Shown here: positions 27,767 through 36,348 of the stretch, piece after piece
Numbering within the stretch: the stretch's first letter is position 1
Layout of the letters: the number at the start of each line of letters is the position of its first letter
Source: Sulfurimonas sp.
GTDB taxonomy: Bacteria > Campylobacterota > Campylobacteria > Campylobacterales > Sulfurimonadaceae
Length of the DNA stretch: 64,000 bases
Direction: 5' to 3'
Assembly: GCA_027063645.1 (NCBI GenBank)
Contig: JAMORK010000036.1
Span: 1 to 64,000 of the forward strand
Position numbers and translations under genes: made by a program
Notes under the pieces: model-generated
The model's input: the letters and a program-made list of their open reading frames with translations, nothing else
Database searches by the model: none
Told to the model about the DNA's origin: nothing

Positions 27767-28722
27767 TACTCCTGCCTGAAGTTTTAGCCATCTTTATACT
27801 AGATATTATCTTTGTACTTTTTTGTACCATTGCATTTATCAATGCACTAAAGATATATCTACGATGGGATGCAGATGCTACGACTACTGAACAATACAAT
27901 TTAGAGAAAAAAAGCTACTTGAGTGCAACAATAATCAAGTTTGTCTTTATGGTAAAAGTACCCCTCTTTTTATTTTTTATCTTTTCACTCGATAAAATCT
28001 CAGACATACTTACCGGAGCTATGTGTGGGGCTGGTGTTGTTGATGCGACTATCTACGGAAACTACCTTTTTGTCCTCAAGATTTTAAACCTTTACTTTTT
28101 TGCATACTGGCTAGCACTTAACAATGAAGATCTCAAACATGAAGTGCAACCCTATACCAAAGTAAAATTTGGTTTTTTCATACTTATCTATTTTCTTTTA
28201 ATGGCAGAGATATTTTTAGAGTTTATGATGTTTAGCTCTATAAATCTTAATGATGTTGTTGATTGTTGTGGAGCTATTTATTCTAGTTCATCAAGTTCTT
28301 ACTTCTCTTCTATACTCTCACTCAAACATTCTATAATCTTGGCTTTGTTTTACAGCAATTTTTTTCTTATCGCACTTTTTTACTATAAAAGATATGCCAA
28401 ACTATTTGCCTTTGCCAATATCTTTTTTCTTTTTATCTCCATCATTAGTCTTATCACTTTTTTTGGTACTTATATCTACCAATCACCCTCACACCACTGC
28501 CCATTTTGTCTTTTACAAAAAGAGTACTATTATGTGGGCTATTTCCTTTATACTCTTTTATTTTTAGGAACATTTTCAGGTATTTATGCAGGTTTTTTAA
28601 AGACTAATGAAAAAACTCAAACTAAAAACTACAAATCTTCTTTAATTTTCAATGGCTTGTATCTCCTTATAGTCAGTGCTTATCCACTCTTTTATTATCT
28701 TAAAAATGGTGTTTTGTTGTAA
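27763..28722 (+). CDS. Multi-pass membrane protein with conserved-looking cysteine motifs, unknown function
   Basis: The 319-residue product starts at GTG, overlapping the ATPase stop by 4 bp. About eight hydrophobic segments are visible. Cysteines cluster at three places: AMCGAGVVDA (about residues 85-94), VDCCGAIYSS (about 166-175) and HHCPFCLLQKEYYYVGY (about 244-260). This pattern suggests metal, heme or thiol chemistry at the membrane. It does not match an ordinary ABC permease. I have an impression of similar proteins beside ABC ATPases in other sulfur- and metal-respiring bacteria but cannot name a family. It is a real gene by coupling and coding character. Confidence 0.8.
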   Translation: MILLPEVLAIFILDIIFVLFCTIAFINALKIYLRWDADATTTEQYNLEKKSYLSATIIKFVFMVKVPLFLFFIFSLDKISDILTGAMCGAGVVDATIYGNYLFVLKILNLYFFAYWLALNNEDLKHEVQPYTKVKFGFFILIYFLLMAEIFLEFMMFSSINLNDVVDCCGAIYSSSSSSYFSSILSLKHSIILALFYSNFFLIALFYYKRYAKLFAFANIFFLFISIISLITFFGTYIYQSPSHHCPFCLLQKEYYYVGYFLYTLLFLGTFSGIYAGFLKTNEKTQTKNYKSSLIFNGLYLLIVSAYPLFYYLKNGVLL

Positions 28723-28745
28723 AGAAAACCGCTATACACTATAAT
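28717..28745 (+). promoter_or_regulatory. Sigma-70-like promoter of mraY
   Basis: TTGTAA (28717-28722), 17 nt and TATAAT (28740-28745) precede the mraY TTG start by 35 bp. The -35 box overlaps the stop codon of the upstream gene. Confidence 0.6.
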
Positions 28746-28780
28746 GTCATTTTTAATTTACTTATTATATAGGACAGATA

Positions 28781-29842
28781 TTGCTTTATTATTTACATGA
28801 ATATTTTGACATAAATCTTTTAGGCTATATCACCATTCGCGGTGGTATAGCTTTTTTTCTTGCACTCTTTTTTACACTTTTTTTACTACCGCGATTTATC
28901 CGTTGGGCACAAAGAACATCAAGTGTACAACCTATCAATGAGTGGGCACCTGAACGCCACCAAGCGAAAGCTTCAACACCAACTATGGGTGGTATTGTTT
29001 TTATAAGCTCTACTATTGTTGCTTCACTCTTCACAATAAAATTTAGCAATATGTATGCACTTGGTGCTATTTTGACACTTGTACTTTTTTCACTTATAGG
29101 TTTTCAAGATGACTTTGCAAAGATTAAAAAGAATGAAAACCTAGCAGGCCTTAAAGCTCGTACAAAACTTGCATTACAAATCCTTTCAGCCCTTGGTGTT
29201 GCTGCATTTTTATGCTTTTTTGCAGATTTCAATACAGACCTTTATGTCCCTTTCATTAAAAGTCCTATCTTAGATATGGGAGCTTTTTCTATCATCCTTT
29301 GGGTTCTTGTTATCATCGCTACATCCAATGCCGTGAATCTTACAGATGGTCTTGATGGGCTTGCTACGGTTCCATCTATTGCAGCCTTAGTCACGTTTAG
29401 TATCATCATCTACATCACAGGAAATGCAAAAATCAGTGCCTATCTTCTTATGCCAAACTTTGAAGTTGGAGAGGTGGCCATTATCGCTGCAGCTCTCATC
29501 GGTGCACTCACTGGTTTTCTTTGGTATAACTGTCACCCTGCCGAAGTATTTATGGGAGACAGTGGCTCTCTTACTATTGGTGCATTTTTAGGGTATCTTT
29601 CTATCATCTCTAAAAGTGAGATTCTTTTACTTCTTATAGGTTCTATCTTTGTGATTGAGACACTCTCTGTAATTTTACAAGTAGGAAGTTACAAGCTTCG
29701 TAAAAAACGCGTCTTTTTAATGGCACCTATCCACCACCATTTTGAGATGAAACAGTGGGCAGAGAACAAAATCATCGTTCGTTTTTGGATTATAGCTATC
29801 CTCTCAAATATCATCGCACTCATCAGTCTTAAAATCCGTTAA
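28781..29842 (+). CDS. mraY: Phospho-N-acetylmuramoyl-pentapeptide transferase
   Basis: MraY makes lipid I of peptidoglycan synthesis in the inner membrane. The 353-residue protein has about ten membrane segments. Conserved loops are TPTMGGIVFI, GFQDDFAKIKKNENLAG, NAVNLTDGLDGLAT, FMGDSGSL and MAPIHHHFEMKQW. The start is TTG at 28781, preceded by AGGA. In Campylobacter jejuni murD follows mraY, as I recall, but here purN follows directly (1-bp overlap), so murD must be elsewhere. Confidence 0.97.
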   Translation: MLYYLHEYFDINLLGYITIRGGIAFFLALFFTLFLLPRFIRWAQRTSSVQPINEWAPERHQAKASTPTMGGIVFISSTIVASLFTIKFSNMYALGAILTLVLFSLIGFQDDFAKIKKNENLAGLKARTKLALQILSALGVAAFLCFFADFNTDLYVPFIKSPILDMGAFSIILWVLVIIATSNAVNLTDGLDGLATVPSIAALVTFSIIIYITGNAKISAYLLMPNFEVGEVAIIAAALIGALTGFLWYNCHPAEVFMGDSGSLTIGAFLGYLSIISKSEILLLLIGSIFVIETLSVILQVGSYKLRKKRVFLMAPIHHHFEMKQWAENKIIVRFWIIAILSNIIALISLKIR

Positions 29843-30405
29843 TGAAAAATTTAGCCATCCTAGCCTCTCATAACGGTAGTGGCTTTGATGCCATCTATAA
29901 AGCGATACAAGAGAAGAAACTCTTATGTAACATTACACTTGTTATCTCTAACAATACAAATGCTAAAGTGCTAAAAAAAGCAGAAGATGCCTCTTTAAAT
30001 AACTACCTTGTCAATGCGAAACATTATGAAAATCCAGATGAAAAAATCTATGAACTTTTACTACAAAACAACATTGAGTACATATTTCTCTCTGGCTACA
30101 TGAAAAAACTCCCTGCAAAAATCACACAAAACTTTCAAGTTATCAACTCACATCCCTCTCTTTTACCTCAATATGGTGGAGAAGGGATGTATGGAAGATA
30201 TGTCCACGAAGCAGTTATTGCAAATAAAGAAAAAGTAAGTGGTGTCACTCTCCATTATGTAGATGAAGTGTATGATTCAGGGGAGATTATCTTACAAAAA
30301 GAGATACAACTTTCAAAAGATGAAACGGTAGACTCTTTAGAAAAAAAGATAAAACAGCTCGAAGCATCTACTATTGTAGAGGGATTACAAAGATGTTTGA
30401 ACTAG
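29842..30405 (+). CDS. purN: Phosphoribosylglycinamide formyltransferase
   Basis: PurN transfers a formyl group from 10-formyltetrahydrofolate to GAR in purine synthesis. The 187-residue protein contains the N-terminal LASHNGSGFDAI (GxG phosphate site), the catalytic INSHPSLLPQYGG with Asn and His, and HYVDEVYDSGEII with the catalytic Asp. It overlaps mraY by 1 bp and the TRIC-like gene by 13 bp. Confidence 0.93.
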   Translation: MKNLAILASHNGSGFDAIYKAIQEKKLLCNITLVISNNTNAKVLKKAEDASLNNYLVNAKHYENPDEKIYELLLQNNIEYIFLSGYMKKLPAKITQNFQVINSHPSLLPQYGGEGMYGRYVHEAVIANKEKVSGVTLHYVDEVYDSGEIILQKEIQLSKDETVDSLEKKIKQLEASTIVEGLQRCLN

Positions 30406-30992
30406 CCGAATACATAGGTATCATCGCATTTAGTATGAGTGGATTTTTTGTAGGAGTTCGTAACCACTTAGATCTTCTTGGTGTTTTAATTGCTACCTTT
30501 TTAACAGCTTTAGGTGGCGGTATCATCCGTGATATTGGAGTTGATAAAACCCCTTTTACCTTTACAAACACCTACCCGGCTCTCATCGTTGTTATTGTTT
30601 TAGCTCTACTTATACTCTTTCGTTTTCATAAACGAAACTCTTTAGAAAATAAAGCTCTCTTTATCTGGAGTGATTCCATAGGACTTGTCTCTTTTAGTAT
30701 CTCTGGAGCACTTATTGCTATAGAGCATCATTTTAATCTTGCTGGTGTTGTTGCCATGGCGTTTACCACCGCAGTAGGAGGGGGAATTGTAAGAGATGTC
30801 ATCATTAATGAGGTTCCCTTTGTTTTAAAAACAGGCTTTTATGGCACTATCTCTTTACTTATAGGAATGACTCTTTATATTCTTGCACAATTTTCCTTGA
30901 TCTCTTTTAGTTCTATCTCTCTTTTATTTATCTTTGCATTTGTTTTGAGGCTTATAGCTTATTATAAAAAATGGGCAATTCCATTAAAATAA
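30393..30992 (+). CDS. TRIC-like / UPF0126 membrane channel
   Basis: The 199-residue membrane protein consists of two homologous halves. Each has a glycine-rich kinked helix: ALGGGIIRDIGVDKTP near residue 50 and AVGGGIVRDVIINEVP near residue 130. This duplicated GGGxxRD pattern is the signature of the bacterial TRIC (trimeric intracellular cation channel) or YicG family. About seven membrane segments are expected. It probably conducts monovalent cations, but the physiological role in bacteria is unknown. The start overlaps purN. Confidence 0.85.
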   Translation: MFELAEYIGIIAFSMSGFFVGVRNHLDLLGVLIATFLTALGGGIIRDIGVDKTPFTFTNTYPALIVVIVLALLILFRFHKRNSLENKALFIWSDSIGLVSFSISGALIAIEHHFNLAGVVAMAFTTAVGGGIVRDVIINEVPFVLKTGFYGTISLLIGMTLYILAQFSLISFSSISLLFIFAFVLRLIAYYKKWAIPLK

Positions 30993-31024
30993 TGCTATAT
31001 AAGTTTCCTTTCAGTACAAAGTAG

Positions 31025-31030
31025 TATAAT
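31025..31030 (+). promoter_or_regulatory. -10 box of tRNA-Phe
   Basis: TATAAT lies 25 bp upstream of the mature tRNA 5' end. The -35 region is weak, as is common in this phylum. Confidence 0.5.
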
Positions 31031-31055
31031 TTCACTTCTTTAACTACAAATGGCC

Positions 31056-31131
31056 GGCCAATTAGCTCAGTCGGTAGAGCAACTGACTGAAAATCAGTGT
31101 GTCCTTGGTTCGATTCCGAGATTGGCCACCA
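31056..31131 (+). tRNA. tRNA-Phe (GAA)
   Basis: The 76-nt cloverleaf is complete. The acceptor stem is GGCCAAT (31056-31062) with ATTGGCC (31121-31127), then discriminator A and an encoded CCA. The anticodon stem ACTGA/TCAGT encloses the loop CTGAAAA, whose anticodon GAA reads Phe codons. GGTTCGATTCC is the T-loop region. Confidence 0.97.
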
Positions 31132-31187
31132 CTTCTTTATATCAAAACCCTTTTAACTTTTTAACAAAATAAAAACAGAAACTTTGA

Positions 31188-31193
31188 TATAAT
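31188..31193 (+). promoter_or_regulatory. -10 box of the tmRNA gene
   Basis: TATAAT is located 32 bp upstream of the mature tmRNA 5' end. A short 5' precursor would be removed by RNase P. The only TTAACA upstream (31161-31166) is 21 nt away, too far for a standard -35. Confidence 0.5.
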
Positions 31194-31225
31194 TAAATAT
31201 GTTCTTAAAGAGCACCAATTATTAT

Positions 31226-31601
31226 GGGGACGATTTGGCTTCGACTGGAGCTGATGGTCTATGACTGCATGTCGGACTGAGCACTTCCGTTACACGGCTC
31301 ACAATTGCTTAAACGCAAACAATACAAATTATCGCCCAGCTTTAGCAGTAGCTTAAGTTTTACCCCCTCTTAGAGGACGGGCTGCTTCACCTATGGACTC
31401 TAGATAAGTAGGATTCGAAGTATAACCCCTATGTAGATATATATAAAGTCTGTCTCAGCTTTATACGAATCTTTGAGACTGGTCTTGTGTAGCTTTGCAA
31501 GTTGTGTGAAGCAAGATAAGATTTTAACAACTTCTCTAAGCATGTAGACGTTGTAGATAGTCAGCTTTAGGACTGCGGTTCGATCCCGCACGTCTCCACC
31601 A
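31226..31601 (+). ncRNA. ssrA: Transfer-messenger RNA (ssrA)
   Basis: tmRNA rescues stalled ribosomes and tags the unfinished protein for proteolysis. The 5' GGGGACGATTTGGCTTCGAC and the 3' end GGTTCGATCCCGCACGTCTCC with encoded CCA make the tRNA-like domain. The tag frame runs from GCA at 31315 to TAA at 31354-31356 and reads ANNTNYRPALAVA, with AAAC just upstream of the resume codon. This fits the ANN... tags of Campylobacterota. Total length is 376 nt. Confidence 0.95.
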
Positions 31602-31621
31602 TTAAACAATCACATCAATTT

Positions 31622-32317
31622 TTATTTATCATATTGTGTCAATTTATTATAACGAATCATACTAGCAAGCTCTTTTCCATAAGCGGCTCCAAGTTCTGAA
31701 TACTTATCTAATTTTTTCACAAGTTCATAGGGATCATTTGTTTTCATTTTTTCTACTCTAAACTGCTCAAACACTTTTCCTGTTGCAAGAATTCTATAAT
31801 AATCTCGAATAGAGTCAGCAATCGTTGTATATTTTTTTACATATACTGTTTTATTCCCTCTTTTTTGACTTGCTGGAACTCTTGGCTCATTTTTATTTAT
31901 GGACCATACACCAAAGACATTGTTTGCTTCTTGAAAAAATCTTGAAGTCCCCCATGCACTCTCCATCGCAGCCTGTGCTAAAGCGATACTTATAGGGTGT
32001 GGTTTCATTCTTTGTAAAAGATCTTGCGGATTCTTTGCAGCATACTTTTTCATAAGTTTTTGAATCTTTGTATTTTGTGGATCTTTTTTTACTAAAGATT
32101 GTGTCTCTACATATTCATTTTCCAATTCTCCATACACCTTTTCAACTGCTGGAACAAGTAAAGCAAAAAAGCGCTTTTTTTTCTCCTGAATACTTATGTT
32201 TTTTGGTATAACTGAAGCTGTATAATGAGCTTGTTTAGCATCCACTTTGTTTGCCTGAAGTAGTGTTGTAGTAAATAGTAGTACTAACAATGACGATAAA
32301 ATTATTCTCTTTTTGAT
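31622..32317 (-). CDS. Bax-like glucosaminidase-domain protein (peptidoglycan hydrolase), exported
   Basis: This is a likely N-acetylglucosaminidase of the Bax/FlgJ-type family acting on peptidoglycan. The domain shows IALAQAAMESAWGTSRFFQEAN with the catalytic Glu in MESAWG, then NNVFGVWS and TIADSIRDYYRIL. The first canonical start is TTG at 32290 (222 residues), but it truncates the signal peptide. I extend to ATC at 32315-32317, which lies 6 nt after an ideal AAAGGA. It would give a full signal peptide with the KKR n-region (MKKRIILSSLLVLLF...LLQA). No ATG, GTG or TTG exists in frame between the upstream stop and 32290. The start is therefore uncertain. Confidence 0.8.
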   Translation of the reverse strand: MKKRIILSSLLVLLFTTTLLQANKVDAKQAHYTASVIPKNISIQEKKKRFFALLVPAVEKVYGELENEYVETQSLVKKDPQNTKIQKLMKKYAAKNPQDLLQRMKPHPISIALAQAAMESAWGTSRFFQEANNVFGVWSINKNEPRVPASQKRGNKTVYVKKYTTIADSIRDYYRILATGKVFEQFRVEKMKTNDPYELVKKLDKYSELGAAYGKELASMIRYNKLTQYDK

Positions 32318-32434
32318 AAAAAATCCTTTAATGATAAATCTATTTAACTATTTTATACTTATAAATTGAGTTTCATATAAAGAATTCATTTTTCTGCTTA
32401 TTTTCAATTGTAATTTAGTTACCCATAAATTAAG

Positions 32435-32454
32435 TATTATTAACTCTTATAATA
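32435..32454 (+). promoter_or_regulatory. Candidate Fur/PerR-type operator upstream of the perR-like gene
   Basis: TATTAT (32435-32440), 8 nt and ATAATA (32449-32454) form an AT-rich inverted repeat about 70 bp before the -10 box of a Fur-family gene. Such sites often mediate autoregulation, but low-complexity AT sequence makes chance likely. Confidence 0.25.
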
Positions 32455-32503
32455 TCTACAGAATGTCAGAATTTTAACTTTTTTTAAAAATCAATAGTAA
32501 TCT

Positions 32504-32532
32504 TTATCATTTTAGTTCTTTTATTGTATAAT
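32504..32532 (+). promoter_or_regulatory. Promoter of the perR-like gene
   Basis: TTATCA (32504-32509), 17 nt and TATAAT (32527-32532) end 6 nt before the ATG at 32539. There is no ribosome-binding site in between, so the message would be leaderless. Confidence 0.55.
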
Positions 32533-32538
32533 TAGATT

Positions 32539-32940
32539 ATGAATAATTATACAGAAATATTAAGAGCACATAATTTAAAAGCAACACCACAAAGATTAGA
32601 GATAACTAATGCTTTATATACGAATGGACATATGAACATAGAAAATCTTTATGCAATGATGCTTGAGAAGTTCAACTCTATTTCACTCGCTACAATTTAT
32701 AAAAACATCAATATTATGCTTGAAGCTGCCTTTATACAAGAGGTAAAAATTCCAAATGCAAAATCTGTTTATGAGCTTACAAAAGCAAGCCATTCACATG
32801 CAGTATGTTCAAACTGTGGACATATTGAAGATATTACACTAGATCTATCTTCTATTCAAAACACTGCCATGGGTATTACAGATTTTAAAATAGAAACTTC
32901 CGATTTAGTTTTTTCTGGCCTTTGTAAAAAGTGTCAATAA
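32539..32940 (+). CDS. Fur-family transcriptional regulator, PerR-like
   Basis: The 133-residue protein has the Fur winged helix (LKATPQRLEITNALYTNGH, then SLATIYKNINIMLEAAFIQE). The metal-binding dimerisation domain follows, with HSHAVCSNCGHIEDI and the C-terminal CKKC forming a Cys4 zinc site. In this phylum the two main paralogues are Fur (iron) and PerR (peroxide). The short N-terminus and ATPQR favour PerR, but I cannot separate them firmly. The gene appears to be transcribed alone, from a promoter that leaves no 5' leader. Confidence 0.88.
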   Translation: MNNYTEILRAHNLKATPQRLEITNALYTNGHMNIENLYAMMLEKFNSISLATIYKNINIMLEAAFIQEVKIPNAKSVYELTKASHSHAVCSNCGHIEDITLDLSSIQNTAMGITDFKIETSDLVFSGLCKKCQ

Positions 32941-32976
32941 GTTTTTCATTTTAACAACTCCTCAGAACAATAAGAG

Positions 32977-32982
32977 TATAAT
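32977..32982 (+). promoter_or_regulatory. -10 box of prs
   Basis: TATAAT lies 33 bp before the prs ATG. TTAACA (32951-32956) is 20 nt upstream, too far for an ideal -35. An AAGGAAT ribosome-binding site is present. Confidence 0.45.
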
Positions 32983-33014
32983 CGCGATATATATTTTTCC
33001 AAGAAGGAATTCCT

Positions 33015-33941
33015 ATGCGCGGTTATAAGATTTTTGCTGGTTCGGCAAGTGTTGATTTTGCAAAAGAGATTTGTAATGTTTTAGATGTTCCATTAGCGAA
33101 AGCTGATGTTAAAAAATTTAGTGATGGTGAGATTTCAGTACAAATTGCTGAAAGTGTTCGTGGTCGTGATGTTTTTATAGTACAAAGTACAGGTGCTCCC
33201 TCAAACGACAATTTAATGGAACTCCTTATTATGACAGATGCACTTAAGCGTTCATCTGCTTCAAGTATTACAGCTGTTGTTCCTTACTATGGTTATGCTC
33301 GTCAAGACCGTAAAGCAGCTCCACGTGTTCCTATTACTGCAAAACTTGTAGCAAATCTTTATGAAACAGCAGGAATTGACCGTGTTGTTACCATCGACTT
33401 ACATGCTGGGCAAATTCAAGGTTTCTTTGATATTCCAGTAGATAATCTTTATGGCTCAGTAACTTTTGAGCAATACATAAAAAGCAAAAATCTTAAAAAC
33501 CCTCTTATTGCTTCTCCAGATATTGGTGGAGTTGCACGTGCAAGATACTTTGCAAAACGTATGGGCTTAGAGATGGTTATCGTAGATAAACGCCGTGAAA
33601 AAGCAAATGAAGCAGAAGTGATGGGTATCATTGGTGATGTTGAAGGCTATGATGTAATTATGATTGATGATATGGTTGACACTGCTGGAACAATGGTAAA
33701 AGCTGCCACTGCCCTTAAAAATAAAGGTGCTACATCTGTTATGGCATGTGCTACTCATGGCGTTTTAAGTGGTAAAGCATACGAAAACCTAGAAAATGGT
33801 GAGCTTGATGAGCTTATTATTACAAATACACTCGACACTAAAGAGCATAAAAAAATAAAAGTACTTACAGTAGCTCCACTTTTTGCTGAAGTTATTCGTC
33901 GCGTTTATCATAATGAAAGTGTTAATTCACTTTTTGCATAA
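33015..33941 (+). CDS. prs: Ribose-phosphate pyrophosphokinase
   Basis: Prs makes PRPP from ribose 5-phosphate and ATP, feeding purine, pyrimidine, His and Trp synthesis. The 308-residue protein has KKFSDGEISVQIAESVRG at the ATP/regulatory flap, YGYARQDRKA and DLHAGQIQGFFDIPVDNL. The PRPP-binding loop is MIDDMVDTAGTMVKA. It is followed by lepA after 25 bp. Confidence 0.97.
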   Translation: MRGYKIFAGSASVDFAKEICNVLDVPLAKADVKKFSDGEISVQIAESVRGRDVFIVQSTGAPSNDNLMELLIMTDALKRSSASSITAVVPYYGYARQDRKAAPRVPITAKLVANLYETAGIDRVVTIDLHAGQIQGFFDIPVDNLYGSVTFEQYIKSKNLKNPLIASPDIGGVARARYFAKRMGLEMVIVDKRREKANEAEVMGIIGDVEGYDVIMIDDMVDTAGTMVKAATALKNKGATSVMACATHGVLSGKAYENLENGELDELIITNTLDTKEHKKIKVLTVAPLFAEVIRRVYHNESVNSLFA

Positions 33942-33966
33942 TAAAAACTTTTCAACAGGAATATAA

Positions 33967-35757
33967 TTGAAAAACATTAGAAACTTCTCTATTATTGCAC
34001 ATATTGACCATGGTAAAAGCACTCTTGCTGACCGTATTATTCAAGAGTGTGGTTCTGTAACTGAACGTGAAATGTCAACACAGATGATGGACACTATGGA
34101 CATCGAACAAGAGCGTGGAATTACCATCAAAGCTCAATCTGTTAGACTTGACTATGTAAAAGATGGACAACACTACATCCTTAACCTTATAGACACTCCG
34201 GGACATGTTGACTTCTCTTATGAGGTAAGCAAATCTCTTGCCTCTTCTGATGGTGCACTCCTTATTGTAGATGCAGCACAGGGTGTTGAGGCTCAAACTA
34301 TTGCCAATGTTTACTTAGCACTCGATAATGACCTTGAACTTATCCCTGTTATTAATAAAATAGACCTCCCTGCTGCTGACCCAGACAAGGTGGCTGAAGA
34401 GATAGAGACCTCTATTGGCATCGATGCTACTGATGCTTGTTTAGTCTCTGCAAAAACTGGTGTTGGGATTCGTGAGCTTATTGATGCTATTGTAGATAGA
34501 GTTCCTTCCCCTGTTGGAGACCCTGAAGCTACTACAAAAGCCATCATTTATGACTCTTGGTTTGACCAATACTTAGGAGCACTTGCACTTGTACGTGTTT
34601 TTGATGGTCAGGTTAGAAAAGGGCAAAATATCAAGCTTATGTCTAATGGTGAAGAGCATCAGATTCTTGATCTGATGTACCCGCACCCAATGAAAAAGAT
34701 TAAAACTAACACTATTGAGTGTGGTGAGATTGGTATCGTTGTACTTGGGCTTAAAGAGGTAAGTGTTATCAATGTTGGTGATACTGTCACCGATGCTAAG
34801 AACCCAACAAGCGAACCTGTTGGGAAGTATGAACCAGCTAAACCATTTGTATTTGCAGGAATCTTTCCAATAGATACAGATAAATTTGAAGACCTACGTG
34901 ATGCACTTGATAAACTTCGTCTCAATGACTCGTCTCTCTCATATGAGCCCGAAACATCAGTAGCACTTGGCTTTGGTTTTCGTGTTGGATTCTTAGGAAT
35001 GCTTCATATGGAAGTTGTAAAAGAGCGTTTAGAGAGAGAGTTTAATCTTGATCTTATTGCTTCTGCTCCATCAGTTATCTATAATGTATACTTAAATAAT
35101 GGTGATTTTATAAATGTTCAAAATCCATCTGAACTTCCAGAAGTAAATAGAATAGATAGAATTGAAGAACCATATGTAAGAGCAACGGTAATTACTCCAA
35201 GTGAATATCTTGGAAATATTATAACCCTTCTTATCAACAAACGCGGTACACAAACGAAAATGACTTACCTGAATGAAGATAGAGTTATGCTTGAATATGA
35301 GATCCCAATGAATGAGATAGTTATGGATTTTTATGATACTTTAAAATCAATCTCTAAAGGGTATGCTTCATTTGATTATGAGCCAATTGAGTTTAGAGAG
35401 GGTGACCTTGTTAAACTAGATATTAAAGTAGCTGGTGAAGCTGTAGATGCACTAAGCATCGTAGTCCCACGAACACAAGCACTTTCACGTGGCCGTATTT
35501 TAGTTAAAAATATGAAAGAACAAATCCCGAGACAACTTTTTGAGGTTGCAGTTCAAGCCTCTTTAGGTTCTCAGATTATCGCTCGTGAGACTGTTAAGTC
35601 TATGGGTAAAAATGTTACTGCTAAGTGTTATGGTGGAGATATTACTCGTAAACGTAAACTCTTAGAGAAACAAAAAGCAGGTAAAAAACGTATGAAGTCT
35701 ATAGGTAAAGTACAGCTTCCACAAGAAGCCTTTATGTCTGTACTTAAAATGGACTAA
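33967..35757 (+). CDS. lepA: Elongation factor 4 (LepA)
   Basis: EF4 is a ribosome-associated GTPase that aids translation or initiation under stress. The 596-residue protein has G1 [15 protein letters not shown]3 DTPGHVDF, G4 [10 protein letters not shown] and the EF4-specific C-terminal region with [19 protein letters not shown]. The start is TTG at 33967, preceded by CAGGAA. Length is normal. The comF-like gene follows after 13 bp. Confidence 0.97.
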   Translation: MKNIRNFSIIAHIDHGKSTLADRIIQECGSVTEREMSTQMMDTMDIEQERGITIKAQSVRLDYVKDGQHYILNLIDTPGHVDFSYEVSKSLASSDGALLIVDAAQGVEAQTIANVYLALDNDLELIPVINKIDLPAADPDKVAEEIETSIGIDATDACLVSAKTGVGIRELIDAIVDRVPSPVGDPEATTKAIIYDSWFDQYLGALALVRVFDGQVRKGQNIKLMSNGEEHQILDLMYPHPMKKIKTNTIECGEIGIVVLGLKEVSVINVGDTVTDAKNPTSEPVGKYEPAKPFVFAGIFPIDTDKFEDLRDALDKLRLNDSSLSYEPETSVALGFGFRVGFLGMLHMEVVKERLEREFNLDLIASAPSVIYNVYLNNGDFINVQNPSELPEVNRIDRIEEPYVRATVITPSEYLGNIITLLINKRGTQTKMTYLNEDRVMLEYEIPMNEIVMDFYDTLKSISKGYASFDYEPIEFREGDLVKLDIKVAGEAVDALSIVVPRTQALSRGRILVKNMKEQIPRQLFEVAVQASLGSQIIARETVKSMGKNVTAKCYGGDITRKRKLLEKQKAGKKRMKSIGKVQLPQEAFMSVLKMD

Positions 35758-35770
35758 TAAGTTTTAGCTT

Positions 35771-36346
35771 ATGAAATGTATGATGTGCGAGAACTACTCT
35801 CTCACTCATATATGCCCCTCATGCCAGAAAAACTTTCTCTCGCCCTCTCTTTATAAACGCCAACTCAAAAATGGAATCGAAGTTTATTCTTTTTATAAAT
35901 ACAAAGAGATCAAAGAGCTACTTTTTACAAAACATACTGATATAGGTTTTTATATTTATACACTCTTAGCAAATAATAGTTTCAAAAAATTTGCACAAAA
36001 CTTTTTCTTTGATTCACCCCTTGTTTCAGTTGCTGTTGATGAAAATGTGGAGAGTGGATACTCCCATACAGCTATACTCAATAAAGCTCTTCAATCAAAA
36101 AATATCACACCTCTCTTTGCTTCCCTTCGTGCAAAAAACAAAGTGAACTATTCAGGAAAAAGTAAAGCTTTTAGAGTTGCAAATCCAAGAGATTACACAC
36201 TAAAGAAATTTCCACAGAAGCAAGTGATTATTGTAGATGATATTATAACTACAGGAAGTACATTACTAGAAGCATGCAAAGTACTTGAAGCTGAGGGGAA
36301 AGAGGTACTCTTTTGTCTGACTCTTGCTGATGTACAAAAAAAATAA
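35771..36346 (+). CDS. ComF-family phosphoribosyltransferase-like protein
   Basis: ComF proteins are associated with DNA uptake and contain a PRTase fold. The 191-residue product has an N-terminal zinc-finger-like set of cysteines (MKCMMC and HICPSCQ) and the PRPP loop VIIVDDIITTGSTLLEA near residues 154-170. It lies 13 bp after lepA and ends 2 bp from the convergent SH3 gene. Its link to natural transformation in this organism is inferred from the family only. Confidence 0.85.
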   Translation: MKCMMCENYSLTHICPSCQKNFLSPSLYKRQLKNGIEVYSFYKYKEIKELLFTKHTDIGFYIYTLLANNSFKKFAQNFFFDSPLVSVAVDENVESGYSHTAILNKALQSKNITPLFASLRAKNKVNYSGKSKAFRVANPRDYTLKKFPQKQVIIVDDIITTGSTLLEACKVLEAEGKEVLFCLTLADVQKK

Positions 36347-36348
36347 AG

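Noticed and set aside
31052-31059. GGCCGGCC palindrome before tRNA-Phe as an attachment site
   Set aside because: It partly reflects the acceptor stem sequence. No integrase and no duplicated tRNA end are present.
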